The notes: a model not told the origin generated them from the sequence alone. A stretch of DNA of 60,210 bases from Paracoccaceae bacterium (GCA_027492585.1 JAPUEK010000064.1:1-60210), one strand, 5' to 3'. Positions 43,546 through 52,961 are shown, numbered from the stretch's first letter. A program made the numbers and translations.

Positions 43546-46501
43546 GGCCAAATTGAACGACCCGCGCCTTGGCAGCCAGTGGCACTTTTCGCTGCTCGGC
43601 AATATCTCCCGGATCTGGGATGACTATACCGGGCGCGGGGTCAATGTGGGCGTCTACGACGACGGGCTGCAATACACCCATCCCGACCTTGACGGCAATT
43701 ACGACGCCTCGCTGGAGTTCAGCTGGGAAGGCATCACCTACCGCCCGACCCCGATCACCCTGACCGGGAAGGAGCCGGATGCCCATGGCACCGCGGTTGC
43801 CGGCATCATCGCGGCGGAAGGCAACAACAGGACCGGCGGCACCGGCGTTGCCTATGGCGCCCATGTGACCGGCGTGAACTTCCTGTCGGACGAGCGGCTT
43901 TATGCGGATGACATGATCACCGCCGTCTTCAACCATGCCGCCAAATTCGACATCATGTCGAATTCCTGGGGCTATACGCCCTGGTTCGAGGAATATCAGT
44001 CGCTGGCCGATCCCGACACCGAATCCTCCCTGATCGTGCGGAGCTATGCCTATGCCGCCGCGACCGGGCGCGACGGGCTCGGCACGGTGATCGTGCAGGC
44101 GGCGGGCAATGACGGCAGCGCGGCCTCTGCGGACGGCATCAACAACGCGCGCTTCCTCGTCAGCGTTGCGGCACTCGACAGCACCGGCAAGGTGAAGGAT
44201 TATTCCAACTTCGGCACGAATATCCTCGTCTCGGCCGGGGCCGCCTCCGTCACCACCGACCTGACGGGCAGGAACGGCTACAACACCGCGAATGGCACGG
44301 CGGGCGATTACACCACGACCTTCGGCGGCACCTCGGCGGCGACGCCGGTGGTCTCGGGCGTGGTGGCCCTGATGCTGGAGGCGAACCCGGACCTCGGCTG
44401 GCGCGACGTGCAGGAGATCCTTGCCACCACCGCGCGGCTGACCGGCAACATCATGACGGGCAAGACCGGCGGCGAGGTGACGGGCTTCTACTTTCAGGTG
44501 AACGGCACCTGGAACGATGGCGGGCATGGTTACAGCGAAGACTACGGCTATGGCCGGGTCGATGCCTATGGCGCGGTGCGGCTCGCCGAGGCCTGGTCGC
44601 TGCTGCACCCCGAGGCGCAGAGGAGCGACAACGAGCAGCATGTCGGCGTGACCGCTGCGGGGGCGACGCCTTCCGGCAATCTCAACTTCATAACGAATTT
44701 CCTCACCGTCGAGGAGCATCTCGAGATCGAGCATATCGAAGTCACCTTCACCATGAGCTATGGCGGGCTTTTCCCCTCGAACAGGGATTTCTCGGTCACG
44801 CTGATTGCGGGGGACGGGACGTATTTCAGTATTCTGCGAAGCGATACCGTCATGGAGAATGGCCTTTCCGTCGCCATCACCGAGTTGAACGACGGGCAGT
44901 TCACCTGGACCTTCGGGATTTCCCAGGCGCTCGGCATGGACGCCCAAGGCACCTGGCTGCTGAAAAGTGAGATCGAATACGGCGACGATATCGACGCCCC
45001 GACGCTGAGCGACATCTCCGTCGATTTCTACGGCTCCGCCTGGAGCAATGACGACATCCACGACATCACCGCCGATTTCCTCAAGGTGAACGCGGTCGAT
45101 CCGAGTGACGGCAGACGCGACCGGGTGATCACCGACACCAATGGCGGGGTGGACTGGCTGAACATGGCCACGATCGAAGGCAATGTCTCGGTCTCTCTGG
45201 CCGGCGGCGGGGCGATCAAGGTCGGCAAGGCGACCTGGGCCACCATCGGCGCGGCCACCCTGATCGAGAACCTGATCACCGGCGACGGGGCCGATACGCT
45301 GACCGGCAATGCGCTCGACAATGCGCTTTACGGGATGCGCGGCAATGACCTGCTTTACGGCGCGGCGGGGGCGGATGATCTCAACGGCGGCGCGGGCGAC
45401 GACAAGCTTTATGGCGGCACCGAAAGGGACAGGCTGCATGGCGATGCCGGGGGCGATCTGCTCGACGGCGGGGCGGGCGACGACATGCTTTATGGCGGCA
45501 CCGGCAATGACACGCTCGCGGGCGGGCTGGACCATGACTTCCTGCTCGGGGAGGATGGCAACGACGCGCTCGACGGCGGCGCCGGCAATGATCTTCTGGA
45601 GGGCGGGGCGGGCAATGACAGCCTGAGCGGAGGGTTGGACGACGACGACCTTCTGGGGCAGGACGGCAACGACAGGCTCGACGGCGGGGCTGGCAATGAC
45701 AGGCTCTACGGCGGGCTCGGCAACGACTCGCTGATCGGCGGGGCGGGGCGCGACAGTCTCTGGGGCCACGAGGGCAATGACACGCTCGACGGCGGCGACG
45801 GCAATGATGCGCTTTACGGTGGCACCGGGAATGATGCGCTGGCAGGCGGGGCGGGCGAGGACAGCCTCTGGGGCGATGACGGCGTGGACCGGCTCGACGG
45901 CGGGGCCGGCAATGACACGCTGTACGGCGGCTCCGGCAATGACGTGATCAACGACACCGGCGGCGGCGATGATGTCGCCTACGGCGGGATGGGGCGCGAT
46001 TCGATCAGCCTCGGCGCGGGCAACGACAGGTTCGAGGACGATGAGGAGACCGGCCAATGGGGCGCCGATACCGTCTTCGGCGGCACCGGCAACGATCTGC
46101 TCCTTGGCGCAGGCGGCAATGACAGCCTGAGCGGCGATGACGGCAACGACACGCTGTCAGGCGGCATCGGCAATGACACGCTTCTCGGCGGTGCAGGCAA
46201 TGACGTGCTGGAGGGCGGCTACGGCGCCGACCTTCTGACCGGCGGCAAGGGCGCGGACAGTTTCATCTTCGCGCTCGGCTACGGGGCCGACCGGATCACC
46301 GATTTCACCAATGATATCGACACGTTGATCTTCGACAGCGGCCTCTGGGAAGGCGCTGCGCTCAGCGTGACCGATGTGATCTCGCGCTATGCCAGCGTCG
46401 TCGGCAAGACGGTGGTCTTCGATTTCGGCGAGGGCGACACGCTGACGCTTGCGGGCAATCGCAGCCTCGCGGCGCTGTTCGACGACGTGACCATCCTCTG
46501 A
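43544..46501 (+). CDS. Subtilisin-family (S8, kexin-like) serine protease with P-domain and RTX repeats
   Basis: 985 residues. The S8 catalytic triad is Asp39/40 (VGVYDDGLQYTHPDLDGNY), His81 (DAHGTAVAGIIAA) and Ser264 (GGTSAATPVVSGVVALM), with oxyanion Asn189 (QAAGNDG). Residues about 375-515 form a proprotein convertase P-like beta domain (GNLNFITNFLTVEEHLEIEH, ISVDFYGS). From about 585 to 925 run some 20 or more RTX nonapeptides (GGxGNDxLxG), which bind Ca2+. There is no Sec signal, and the C-terminal RTX region implies type I secretion, although no secretion ABC gene is adjacent. An ATG at 43502 would add 14 residues; 43544 was preferred because homologous proteases begin near NDPxxxSQWHF. 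Confidence 0.9.
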   Translation: MAKLNDPRLGSQWHFSLLGNISRIWDDYTGRGVNVGVYDDGLQYTHPDLDGNYDASLEFSWEGITYRPTPITLTGKEPDAHGTAVAGIIAAEGNNRTGGTGVAYGAHVTGVNFLSDERLYADDMITAVFNHAAKFDIMSNSWGYTPWFEEYQSLADPDTESSLIVRSYAYAAATGRDGLGTVIVQAAGNDGSAASADGINNARFLVSVAALDSTGKVKDYSNFGTNILVSAGAASVTTDLTGRNGYNTANGTAGDYTTTFGGTSAATPVVSGVVALMLEANPDLGWRDVQEILATTARLTGNIMTGKTGGEVTGFYFQVNGTWNDGGHGYSEDYGYGRVDAYGAVRLAEAWSLLHPEAQRSDNEQHVGVTAAGATPSGNLNFITNFLTVEEHLEIEHIEVTFTMSYGGLFPSNRDFSVTLIAGDGTYFSILRSDTVMENGLSVAITELNDGQFTWTFGISQALGMDAQGTWLLKSEIEYGDDIDAPTLSDISVDFYGSAWSNDDIHDITADFLKVNAVDPSDGRRDRVITDTNGGVDWLNMATIEGNVSVSLAGGGAIKVGKATWATIGAATLIENLITGDGADTLTGNALDNALYGMRGNDLLYGAAGADDLNGGAGDDKLYGGTERDRLHGDAGGDLLDGGAGDDMLYGGTGNDTLAGGLDHDFLLGEDGNDALDGGAGNDLLEGGAGNDSLSGGLDDDDLLGQDGNDRLDGGAGNDRLYGGLGNDSLIGGAGRDSLWGHEGNDTLDGGDGNDALYGGTGNDALAGGAGEDSLWGDDGVDRLDGGAGNDTLYGGSGNDVINDTGGGDDVAYGGMGRDSISLGAGNDRFEDDEETGQWGADTVFGGTGNDLLLGAGGNDSLSGDDGNDTLSGGIGNDTLLGGAGNDVLEGGYGADLLTGGKGADSFIFALGYGADRITDFTNDIDTLIFDSGLWEGAALSVTDVISRYASVVGKTVVFDFGEGDTLTLAGNRSLAALFDDVTIL

Positions 46502-46566
46502 CCGGCTCCTGCCCCCTGCCGGGGCGGGCCGGCGGGCGCCTGCCCGGAAACGGCCTCGCAAAGTCC

Positions 46567-46617
46567 TTTGCAATTCTGTTGCAAAACCATGTTGCAACCT
46601 CTTGCGCTGCATCGCAG
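46567..46617. promoter_or_regulatory. pyc upstream region: TTGCAA cluster plus a CTGC-N3-GCAG site
   Basis: TTTGCAA-TTCTG-TTGCAAA (46567-46585) is a perfect inverted repeat followed by a third TTGCAA at 46592-46597. This resembles the TTTGCAAA-type sites of the short-chain fatty acyl-CoA regulators (ScfR/PccR/RamB). CTGC-ATC-GCAG at 46607-46617 matches the PhaR consensus. All lie 59-109 bp before the pyc start. Confidence 0.55.
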
Positions 46618-46675
46618 CGAGAATAGAGTGCCTCCGTTACGAGCCCGCCCCCCGCTGCCGCCCCGGAGTGCCGCC

Positions 46676-49600
46676 ATGCCCGACTTCAAGAAAATCCTGA
46701 TCGCCAATCGCGGCGAGATCGCCATCCGCGTCATGCGCGCGGCCAATGAGATGGGCAAGAAGACGGTCGCCGTCTATGCCGAAGAGGACAAGCTGTCGCT
46801 GCACCGCTTCAAGGCGGACGAGGCCTATCTGATCGGTCAGGGCCTGTCTCCGGTGGGCGCCTATCTGTCCATCCCGGAAATCATCCGGGTGGCCAAGCTC
46901 TGCGGCGCGGACGCGATCCATCCGGGCTATGGGCTGCTGTCGGAAAACCCCGATTTCGTCGAGGCCTGCGATCAGGCCGGCATCACCTTCATCGGCCCGA
47001 AGGCCGAGACGATGCGCGCCCTTGGCGACAAGGCGAGCGCGCGGCGCGTGGCGATGGAAGCCGGGGTGCCGGTGATCCCGGCGACCGAGGTGCTGGGCGA
47101 CGATTTCGACACCATCAGGAAGGAGGCGGCGGAGGTCGGCTATCCGCTGATGCTCAAGGCGAGCTGGGGCGGCGGCGGGCGCGGGATGCGACCGATCCTG
47201 TCGGAGGCCGAACTGGTGGACAAGGTGCGCGAGGGCCGGCGCGAGGCCGAGGCCGCCTTCGGCAACGGCGAAGGCTATCTGGAAAAGATGATCCTGCGCG
47301 CCCGCCATGTCGAGGTGCAGATCCTCGGCGACAAGCATGGCGCGATCTACCACCTTTACGAACGCGACTGCACCGTGCAGCGCCGCAACCAGAAAGTGGT
47401 GGAGCGCGCACCCGCGCCCTACCTGAGCGAAGAGCAGCGCGCCGAGGTCTGCGAACTCGGCCGCCGCATCTGCGCCCATGTCGGCTATGAATGCGCCGGG
47501 ACTGTCGAATTCCTCATGGATATGGACAGCCAGAAATTCTATTTCATCGAGGTCAATCCCCGCGTTCAGGTCGAGCATACCGTCACCGAACAGGTGACCG
47601 GCATCGACATCGTGCAGGCCCAGATCCTGATCGCGGAAGGCAAGCCGCTCGCCGAAGCCACCGGCAAGGCCGCGCAATCGGATATCCATCTGAACGGCCA
47701 TGCCCTGCAATGCCGGGTGACGACGGAAGACCCGCAGAACAACTTCATCCCCGATTACGGCCGCCTGACCGCCTATCGCTCGGCCACCGGCATGGGTATC
47801 CGGCTTGACGGCGGCACCGCCTATGCGGGCGGCGTGATCACCCGCTATTACGACTCCCTGCTCGTCAAGGTGACGGCCTGGGCGCAGACCCCGCAGGCGG
47901 CCATCAACCGCATGGACCGCGCCCTGCGCGAATTCCGCATCCGCGGCGTCTCGACCAACATCGAATTCGTCATCAACCTGCTGAAGCACCCGACCTTCCT
48001 GAACGACACCTATACGACGAAGTTCATCGACACGACGCCGGCGCTCTTCCAGTTCAAGAAGCGCCGCGACCGGGCGACGAAGATCCTCACCTATATCGCC
48101 GACATCACCGTCAACGGCCATCCCGAGACGGCAGGCCGCCCGAAACCCCATGCCGAGGCCCGCGCGCCGAAGCCGCCGAAGCCGCTGGCCGAGCCGGCCA
48201 TGGGAACGCGCAACCTGCTGGAACAGAAAGGCCCGCAGGCGGTTGCCGACTGGATGAAGGCCCAGACCAAGGTGCTGATCACCGACACGACGATGCGCGA
48301 CGGCCACCAGAGCCTTCTGGCCACCCGGATGCGCTCCATCGACATGATCAAGGTGGCGCCGGCCTATGCCGCAAACCTGCCGCAGCTCTTCTCGGTCGAA
48401 TGTTGGGGGGGGGCCACCTTCGACGTGGCCTACCGCTTCCTTCAGGAATGCCCCTGGCAGCGTCTGCGCGACCTGCGCGCCGCCATGCCGAACCTGATGA
48501 CCCAGATGCTGCTGCGCGCCTCCAACGGCGTCGGCTACACCAACTACCCCGATAATGTGGTGCAGGCTTTCGTCAAACAGGCGGCCTCGACCGGCGTCGA
48601 TGTCTTCCGCGTCTTCGACAGCCTGAACTGGGTCGAGAACATGCGCGTCGCCATGGATGCCGTGGTGGAGGCGGGCAAGGTCTGTGAAGGCACGGTCTGC
48701 TATACCGGCGATCTTCTGGACCCGGCCCGCGCCAAATACGACCTCAAATACTATGTCGCCCGCGGCAAGGAGCTGAAGGCCGCCGGCGCCCATATCCTCG
48801 GGCTGAAGGATATGGCGGGGCTGCTGAAACCCGCCGCCGCGCGCCAGTTGATCAAGGCGCTGAAGCAGGAAATCGGCCTGCCGATCCATTTCCACACCCA
48901 TGACACCTCGGGCGCTGCGGCCGCCACGATCCTCGCCACCTGCGATGCCGGGGTGGACGCGGTCGATGCGGCGATGGATGCCTTCTCCGGCGGCACCTCG
49001 CAACCCTGCCTCGGCTCCATCGTCGAGGCGCTGAAACACACCGACCGCGACACCGGGCTCGACATGGGCGCGATCCGCCAGATCTCCAACTACTGGGAAG
49101 GGGTGCGCGGCCAATATGCCGCCTTCGAATCCGGCATCCCCGCCCCGGCCTCCGAAGTCTATCTGCACGAGATGCCCGGCGGCCAGTTCACCAACCTCAA
49201 GGCCCAGGCCCGCAGCCTCGGGCTGGAGGAGCGCTGGCACGAGGTCGCCCAGGCCTATGCCGATGCCAACCAGATGTTCGGCGACATCGTGAAGGTCACG
49301 CCCTCGTCGAAGGTCGTGGGCGACATGGCGCTGATGATGGTGGCCCAGGGCCTGAGCCGCAAACAGGTCGAGGACCCGGCGGTGGATGTGGCCTTCCCCG
49401 ACAGCGTCGTGGACATGCTGAAGGGCAATCTCGGCCAACCCCATGGCGGCTGGCCCGAAGGCATCTCGAAAAAGGTGCTGAAGGGCGAGAAAGCCTCGAC
49501 CGCCCGGCCCGGCGCAGGCATGGCCCCCGTCGATCTGGAAGCGGCGCGGGCGAAACTGTCTGCCGAACTGAACGGCCTTTCCGTCGATGACGAGGATCTG

Positions 49601-50116
49601 AACGGCTACCTCATGTATCCCAAGGTCTTCCTCGACTACATGGGCCGTCACCGCGCCTATGGCCCGGTCCGCACCCTGCCGACGCGCACCTTCTTCTACG
49701 GCATGGCACCGGGTGAAGAGATCACCGCCGAGATCGACCCCGGCAAGCAGCTCGAAATCCGCCTGCAAGCCGTGGGCGAGATGACCGAGGATGGCGAGGT
49801 CAAGGTCTTCTTCGAGCTGAACGGCCAGCCGCGGGTGATCCGCGTCCCGAACCGCGCCGTGCGCGCCAAGGCGGCAGTGAAGCCGAAAGCGGCGGAGGGC
49901 AACCCCGCCCATGTCGGCGCCCCGATGCCGGGCGCAATCGCCTCGGTCGCGGTCGTCGCCGGCCAGAAGGTCAATGCGGGCGACCTCCTGCTGACCATCG
50001 AGGCGATGAAGATGGAAACCGGCATCCACGCCGACCGCGCCGCCGTGGTGAAGGCGCTGCATGTCCATCCCGGCAGCCAGATCGACGCCAAGGATCTGCT
50101 GGTCGAACTGGAATGA
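46676..50116 (+). CDS. pyc: Pyruvate carboxylase
   Basis: 1146 residues, a full single-chain PYC. Biotin carboxylase domain (1-455): KKILIANRGEIAIRVMRAAN, KASWGGGGRGMRPI, FIEVNPRVQVEHTVTE. Carboxyltransferase domain (about 530-810): ITDTTMRDGHQSLLATRMRS, VECWGGATFDVAYRFL, and HFHTHDTSGAA for the metal site. An allosteric linker follows, then a biotinyl domain with the modified Lys in TIEAMKMETG. It makes oxaloacetate from pyruvate for anaplerosis. A nine-G run at 48405-48413 falls within codons Trp-Gly-Gly-Ala and the frame is intact. ATG at 46676. Confidence 0.98.
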   Translation: MPDFKKILIANRGEIAIRVMRAANEMGKKTVAVYAEEDKLSLHRFKADEAYLIGQGLSPVGAYLSIPEIIRVAKLCGADAIHPGYGLLSENPDFVEACDQAGITFIGPKAETMRALGDKASARRVAMEAGVPVIPATEVLGDDFDTIRKEAAEVGYPLMLKASWGGGGRGMRPILSEAELVDKVREGRREAEAAFGNGEGYLEKMILRARHVEVQILGDKHGAIYHLYERDCTVQRRNQKVVERAPAPYLSEEQRAEVCELGRRICAHVGYECAGTVEFLMDMDSQKFYFIEVNPRVQVEHTVTEQVTGIDIVQAQILIAEGKPLAEATGKAAQSDIHLNGHALQCRVTTEDPQNNFIPDYGRLTAYRSATGMGIRLDGGTAYAGGVITRYYDSLLVKVTAWAQTPQAAINRMDRALREFRIRGVSTNIEFVINLLKHPTFLNDTYTTKFIDTTPALFQFKKRRDRATKILTYIADITVNGHPETAGRPKPHAEARAPKPPKPLAEPAMGTRNLLEQKGPQAVADWMKAQTKVLITDTTMRDGHQSLLATRMRSIDMIKVAPAYAANLPQLFSVECWGGATFDVAYRFLQECPWQRLRDLRAAMPNLMTQMLLRASNGVGYTNYPDNVVQAFVKQAASTGVDVFRVFDSLNWVENMRVAMDAVVEAGKVCEGTVCYTGDLLDPARAKYDLKYYVARGKELKAAGAHILGLKDMAGLLKPAAARQLIKALKQEIGLPIHFHTHDTSGAAAATILATCDAGVDAVDAAMDAFSGGTSQPCLGSIVEALKHTDRDTGLDMGAIRQISNYWEGVRGQYAAFESGIPAPASEVYLHEMPGGQFTNLKAQARSLGLEERWHEVAQAYADANQMFGDIVKVTPSSKVVGDMALMMVAQGLSRKQVEDPAVDVAFPDSVVDMLKGNLGQPHGGWPEGISKKVLKGEKASTARPGAGMAPVDLEAARAKLSAELNGLSVDDEDLNGYLMYPKVFLDYMGRHRAYGPVRTLPTRTFFYGMAPGEEITAEIDPGKQLEIRLQAVGEMTEDGEVKVFFELNGQPRVIRVPNRAVRAKAAVKPKAAEGNPAHVGAPMPGAIASVAVVAGQKVNAGDLLLTIEAMKMETGIHADRAAVVKALHVHPGSQIDAKDLLVELE

Positions 50117-50147
50117 ACCGCTGAGGGCGCGCCTCCGACCCCTCGCG

Positions 50148-50229
50148 GACGCTCCGCGGGGGATATTTGAGAAGAGAAGAAAGCCCTTTCATACTGGTCC
50201 AAATATCCCCGCCGGAGGCTTCCCCGGCC
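50148..50229 (+). repeat. Dispersed intergenic repeat, bipartite palindromic (copy 8)
   Basis: GCGGGGGATATTTGAG, the GAAAGCCCTTTC centre, then TCCAAATATCCCCGCCGG. It is nearly identical to the copies at 16785 and 21781 and lies between the converging pyc and EF-hand genes. Confidence 0.85.
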
Positions 50230-50249
50230 AGGGCCATGCCAGAGGCCCA

Positions 50250-50284
50250 AAACAAAAGGGCTGCCGCGCGATGCGACAGCCCTC
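50250..50284 (-). terminator. Rho-independent terminator of the EF-hand gene
   Basis: Read on the minus strand: AGGGCTG ... CAGCCCT stem with a 13-nt loop, followed by TTTTGTTTTG. It lies about 50 bp past the stop of the small EF-hand gene. Confidence 0.8.
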
Positions 50285-50335
50285 GGGACTTCTCCCTTCG
50301 GCCCGTCAGGGCCGGGGCCAATCAGGCCGGGCCGA

Positions 50336-50572
50336 TCAGGCCGGGATCGTGCCGGCAGCCTGGGCGGCTTTCAGCTCGTCAGCCGAAACGGCGCCATCGG
50401 CGTCGGTGTCGGCGGCTTTGAAGGTCTCTTCGGTCAGGTCCGGGAAAGCCGCTTTGAGCTCTTCCAGCGAATACGCGCCATTGCCGTCGGTGTCGGTCAC
50501 CACGGTTTCAGCGTTGGCCTGAGCCACAGCGAAAGCCGAGAGCGCCGCGAAGGCGAGAGCGAATTTGGTCAT
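50336..50572 (-). CDS. Small secreted EF-hand protein
   Basis: 78 residues. The signal peptide MTKFALAFAALSAFAVAQAN is cleaved after ANA near residue 21. The mature part is two EF-hand loops, DTDGNGAYSLEE and DTDADGAVSADE, each with the Asp-x-Asp-x-(Asn/Asp)-Gly calcium ligands. It is probably a periplasmic Ca2+-binding protein of unknown partner. It has its own terminator. The short coding length and strong signal peptide support the ATG at 50572. Confidence 0.85.
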   Translation of the reverse strand: MTKFALAFAALSAFAVAQANAETVVTDTDGNGAYSLEELKAAFPDLTEETFKAADTDADGAVSADELKAAQAAGTIPA

Positions 50573-50772
50573 TTGGGTCACACTCCGATAAGCGGCACCG
50601 TGCATCGGTGCCGCGCAGGAAGGCACATTGCCTTCGAGGCGCAACTTACGGATTTTGTTCGGACAATCCATATGCCCAACAGGGCGTTAGCGCCCTCATC
50701 ACAGCCAATTTACTGCATATGCGAAGGCAATTGACGCGCTGCAGCAAGGGTGTTTTCAAGGGCGTTTTGCCC

Positions 50773-51720
50773 CTAAAGAACCCGCAGCGAGTCGCCGATC
50801 CAGGGCCATTCGGCACGCGCCGGCGCCACGACCTGCGTAGCAATCAGATCACGCAGGCGGCTGGCGATCTGGCCGGGCATGGCCTGCAGCACGCCCGCGC
50901 GGGCGGAAAGCGAGAGGCTCCGGTCCAGGGGCGCGAACGGCAGGGGCGCCACCGTCACCGCCGCGCGGAAGCGCGCCGCATGATGGAGCGCAAGCGGCGT
51001 CAGGATCGCCCAGCCCTCCCCCGCCGCGACCATGGCGAGGATGGCGTGATAACTGTCCAGCTCCAGCCGGTGGGCGTAGTTCAGGTTCTGGCGCGCCAGA
51101 TGGGCGGCGATCTGGCGGCCCATCAGATGCCGCGCGGTATATTGGATCAGCGGCAGGCTGCCGATGTCGCACCCCTTCGGCGCCACGGCCAGAAACGGTT
51201 CGCAGAGCAGCGGATGCACCTCGCGCCAGCCGTCATCGGCGCTTTCGCTGCCGAGATCGGCCGCCACCACCACATCGAGCGCCCGCGCCTCCAACTGGTC
51301 GAGCAGACGGTGGCTGGCGCCCGTCTCCAGCAGGAACCGGCAGCCGCGCAGATCGGCGGCAAGCGCGCTTAGGAGCCGCGGGGTCACATCGGCGTCGAAA
51401 TCCTCGATCATGCCGAGCCGCAGCGTCGTCAGCCCGGAGAGATCCGCCATGCCGAGCGCCACCCGCGCCTCGGCCTCTGCATTGAGGATGGTCTGGGCCG
51501 GGCCACGGAACATCGCGCCTGCCGGGGTCAGGTCCAGCGGCCGGGCGGAGCGGTCCAGCAGCACCGCGCCAAGGGCGGTTTCAAGCCCGGCGAGCTGCTG
51601 GGAGATCGCCGAAGGGCTGACCCCCAGCCGGCGCGCGGCGGCGGAGATGGCGCGTTCCTCGGCCACGGCGAGAAACACCTCGATCCCCCAGAGGGTGACG
51701 CGGCCCGAACCGTCGCCCAT
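50773..51720 (-). CDS. LysR family transcriptional regulator
   Basis: 315 residues. The HTH is VTLWGIEVFLAVAEERAISA and AARRLGVSPSAISQQLAGLE; the effector domain begins around residue 95 (TTLRLGMIEDFDADVTPRLL). The ATG is at 51720, 27 bp downstream of the phaR stop on the same strand, so co-transcription with phaR is possible. No divergent target gene lies next to it. The 200-bp gap to the EF-hand gene shows no further gene. Confidence 0.9.
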   Translation of the reverse strand: MGDGSGRVTLWGIEVFLAVAEERAISAAARRLGVSPSAISQQLAGLETALGAVLLDRSARPLDLTPAGAMFRGPAQTILNAEAEARVALGMADLSGLTTLRLGMIEDFDADVTPRLLSALAADLRGCRFLLETGASHRLLDQLEARALDVVVAADLGSESADDGWREVHPLLCEPFLAVAPKGCDIGSLPLIQYTARHLMGRQIAAHLARQNLNYAHRLELDSYHAILAMVAAGEGWAILTPLALHHAARFRAAVTVAPLPFAPLDRSLSLSARAGVLQAMPGQIASRLRDLIATQVVAPARAEWPWIGDSLRVL

Positions 51721-51747
51721 GGCTCCGCTCCTCCCGCGGCTGACGGG

Positions 51748-52308
51748 TCAGAGCTTCGAGAGCTTCTTCTGAAGCTCCGCGAACTGCTTCTTGATCTCCG
51801 CCAGTTCCTCGGCGGAGCCAGGCGCCGCCTCGGTCTCTTCGCGCGCAGGGCCGGAGGAGCTCCAGCCCGGAACGCCGCCCATCATCGTCTTCATGAAGGC
51901 TTCCTGCTGCTTCCGCATCGCATCGAAGCCCGGCATGGCCGTCAGCGGGTTGGGGATCGTGCCGAAGTTTTCCATCATCTTAGACTGGCCCTCGCGCAAC
52001 ATCTCGAAGCTGGCGGAGAGGAATTGCGGCACCACCGATTGCATGTTGGTGGCATAGGAGCGGACGAGATCGGTCAGCACATTGGTCGGCAGGACGGAAT
52101 CGCCTTTGGATTCATGCTCGGCCACGATCTGGAGCAGGTATTGCCGGGTCAGGTCGTCGCCCGATTTGAGATCGACGATCTGCACCTCCCGCCCCGCGCG
52201 GATGAAGCCTGCGATATCCTCCAGCGTCACATAATCGGAGGTTTCGGTATTATAGAGTCGGCGGCTCGCATAGCGCTTGATCAGAAGCGGTTTGGCGGTT
52301 TCGGCCAT
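51748..52308 (-). CDS. phaR: Polyhydroxyalkanoate synthesis repressor PhaR
   Basis: 186 residues. The N-terminal PHB/PHA accumulation regulator DNA-binding domain is LLIKRYASRRLYNTETSDYV with TLEDIAGFIRAGREVQIVDL. The PHB_acc domain follows (DDLTRQYLLQIVAEHE, LPTNVLTDLVRSYATNMQSV), then a Glu/Lys-rich coiled tail. PhaR represses phaP and its own gene, and is titrated by PHB granules. Candidate CTGC-N3-GCAG sites occur before phaP and in the phaC/phaZ gap. Confidence 0.97.
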   Translation of the reverse strand: MAETAKPLLIKRYASRRLYNTETSDYVTLEDIAGFIRAGREVQIVDLKSGDDLTRQYLLQIVAEHESKGDSVLPTNVLTDLVRSYATNMQSVVPQFLSASFEMLREGQSKMMENFGTIPNPLTAMPGFDAMRKQQEAFMKTMMGGVPGWSSSGPAREETEAAPGSAEELAEIKKQFAELQKKLSKL

Positions 52309-52357
52309 GACGGCACTCCCTGACTTTTTGCATTGCAGAGAAGTCTAGGGGAGGTGC

Positions 52358-52391
52358 AGAAAAAAAGAAAGGGCGGGCTCAAGGCCCGCCC
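52358..52391 (-). terminator. Rho-independent terminator of phaP
   Basis: On the minus strand, GGGCGGGC-CTTGA-GCCCGCCC (perfect 8-bp stem) is followed by TTTCTTTTTTT. It lies about 60 bp after the phaP stop and isolates phaP from phaR. Confidence 0.92.
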
Positions 52392-52452
52392 GATACTTTG
52401 GATCGGCACTTCAAGGGAGGAGGAAAAGCCCGATCCTCAGATCGCAGCGCGC

Positions 52453-52902
52453 TTACTTGGCAGCGGCGGCGGCTTTCTTGGCAACGTTCTGGACTTCGGT
52501 GGTGGCTTTTTTCACCGCAGCGGTCGCTTCTTCCGAAACGTCCTTGCCGGCGGCGAGCATCAGCTCAACGGTTTCCATCTGCACTTTTTTCGCAATTTCA
52601 GCGAAAGCGGCCAGGTTTTCGGCAGCCAGCTCGGCAGCGGCGGTGGCGAAGTCCGAAGCGGCTTTGGTGTAGTCGGCTGGCTCGGCCTTGGCCTTGGAAG
52701 CCACGGTCAGCTTGGCGATGGTGTCTTTCGCCCATTTGGACGAGATTTCGGTCGACTTTTCAGCCGCAGCCAGAGCCACCGAGGTCAGCTTTTCGTTGAA
52801 AGCGGCCTGGGTTTTGAAAGCGTTCTGGAAAGCGGAGGCGTCGACCGGGAAGGAGGCCAGAGCGTCCTGGAAAACTTTGGTGAAGTCAGCGGTCTTGGTC
52901 AT
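52453..52902 (-). CDS. phaP: Phasin (PHA granule surface protein)
   Basis: 149 residues, entirely amphipathic helix rich in Ala and Lys (KSTEISSKWAKDTIAKLTVA, SDFATAAAELAAENLAAFAE, EEATAAVKKATTEVQNVAKK). No Cys and no signal peptide. It is the Phasin_2-type protein that coats PHB granules. The ATG at 52902 follows AGGAG. Two perfect PhaR-type sites lie 60-100 bp upstream, and a strong terminator lies downstream, consistent with a highly expressed, PhaR-repressed gene. Confidence 0.95.
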   Translation of the reverse strand: MTKTADFTKVFQDALASFPVDASAFQNAFKTQAAFNEKLTSVALAAAEKSTEISSKWAKDTIAKLTVASKAKAEPADYTKAASDFATAAAELAAENLAAFAEIAKKVQMETVELMLAAGKDVSEEATAAVKKATTEVQNVAKKAAAAAK

Positions 52903-52961
52903 TTCATTTGCTCCTGCAAATCCGGGGTCATGCCCGTTTCCTGATGGCCAAGATATAGATG

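Noticed and set aside
41855-46057. A 1400-codon open frame antisense to the MFS transporter and the protease
   Set aside because: It is a GC-rich shadow: the sense strand has two clear families with catalytic motifs, and the antisense text is a low-complexity pattern forced by the RTX repeats.
45300-46260. Regular short repeats as a possible CRISPR or minisatellite
   Set aside because: They are in-frame RTX nonapeptide codons inside the protease gene.
48405-48413. Nine-G run as a programmed or sequencing frameshift in pyc
   Set aside because: The frame reads Cys-Trp-Gly-Gly-Ala, conserved in the carboxyltransferase domain, and the gene is open on both sides.
46637-50068. A 1143-codon open frame antisense to pyc
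   Set aside because: No family resemblance, and codon bias is that of a shadow of pyruvate carboxylase.
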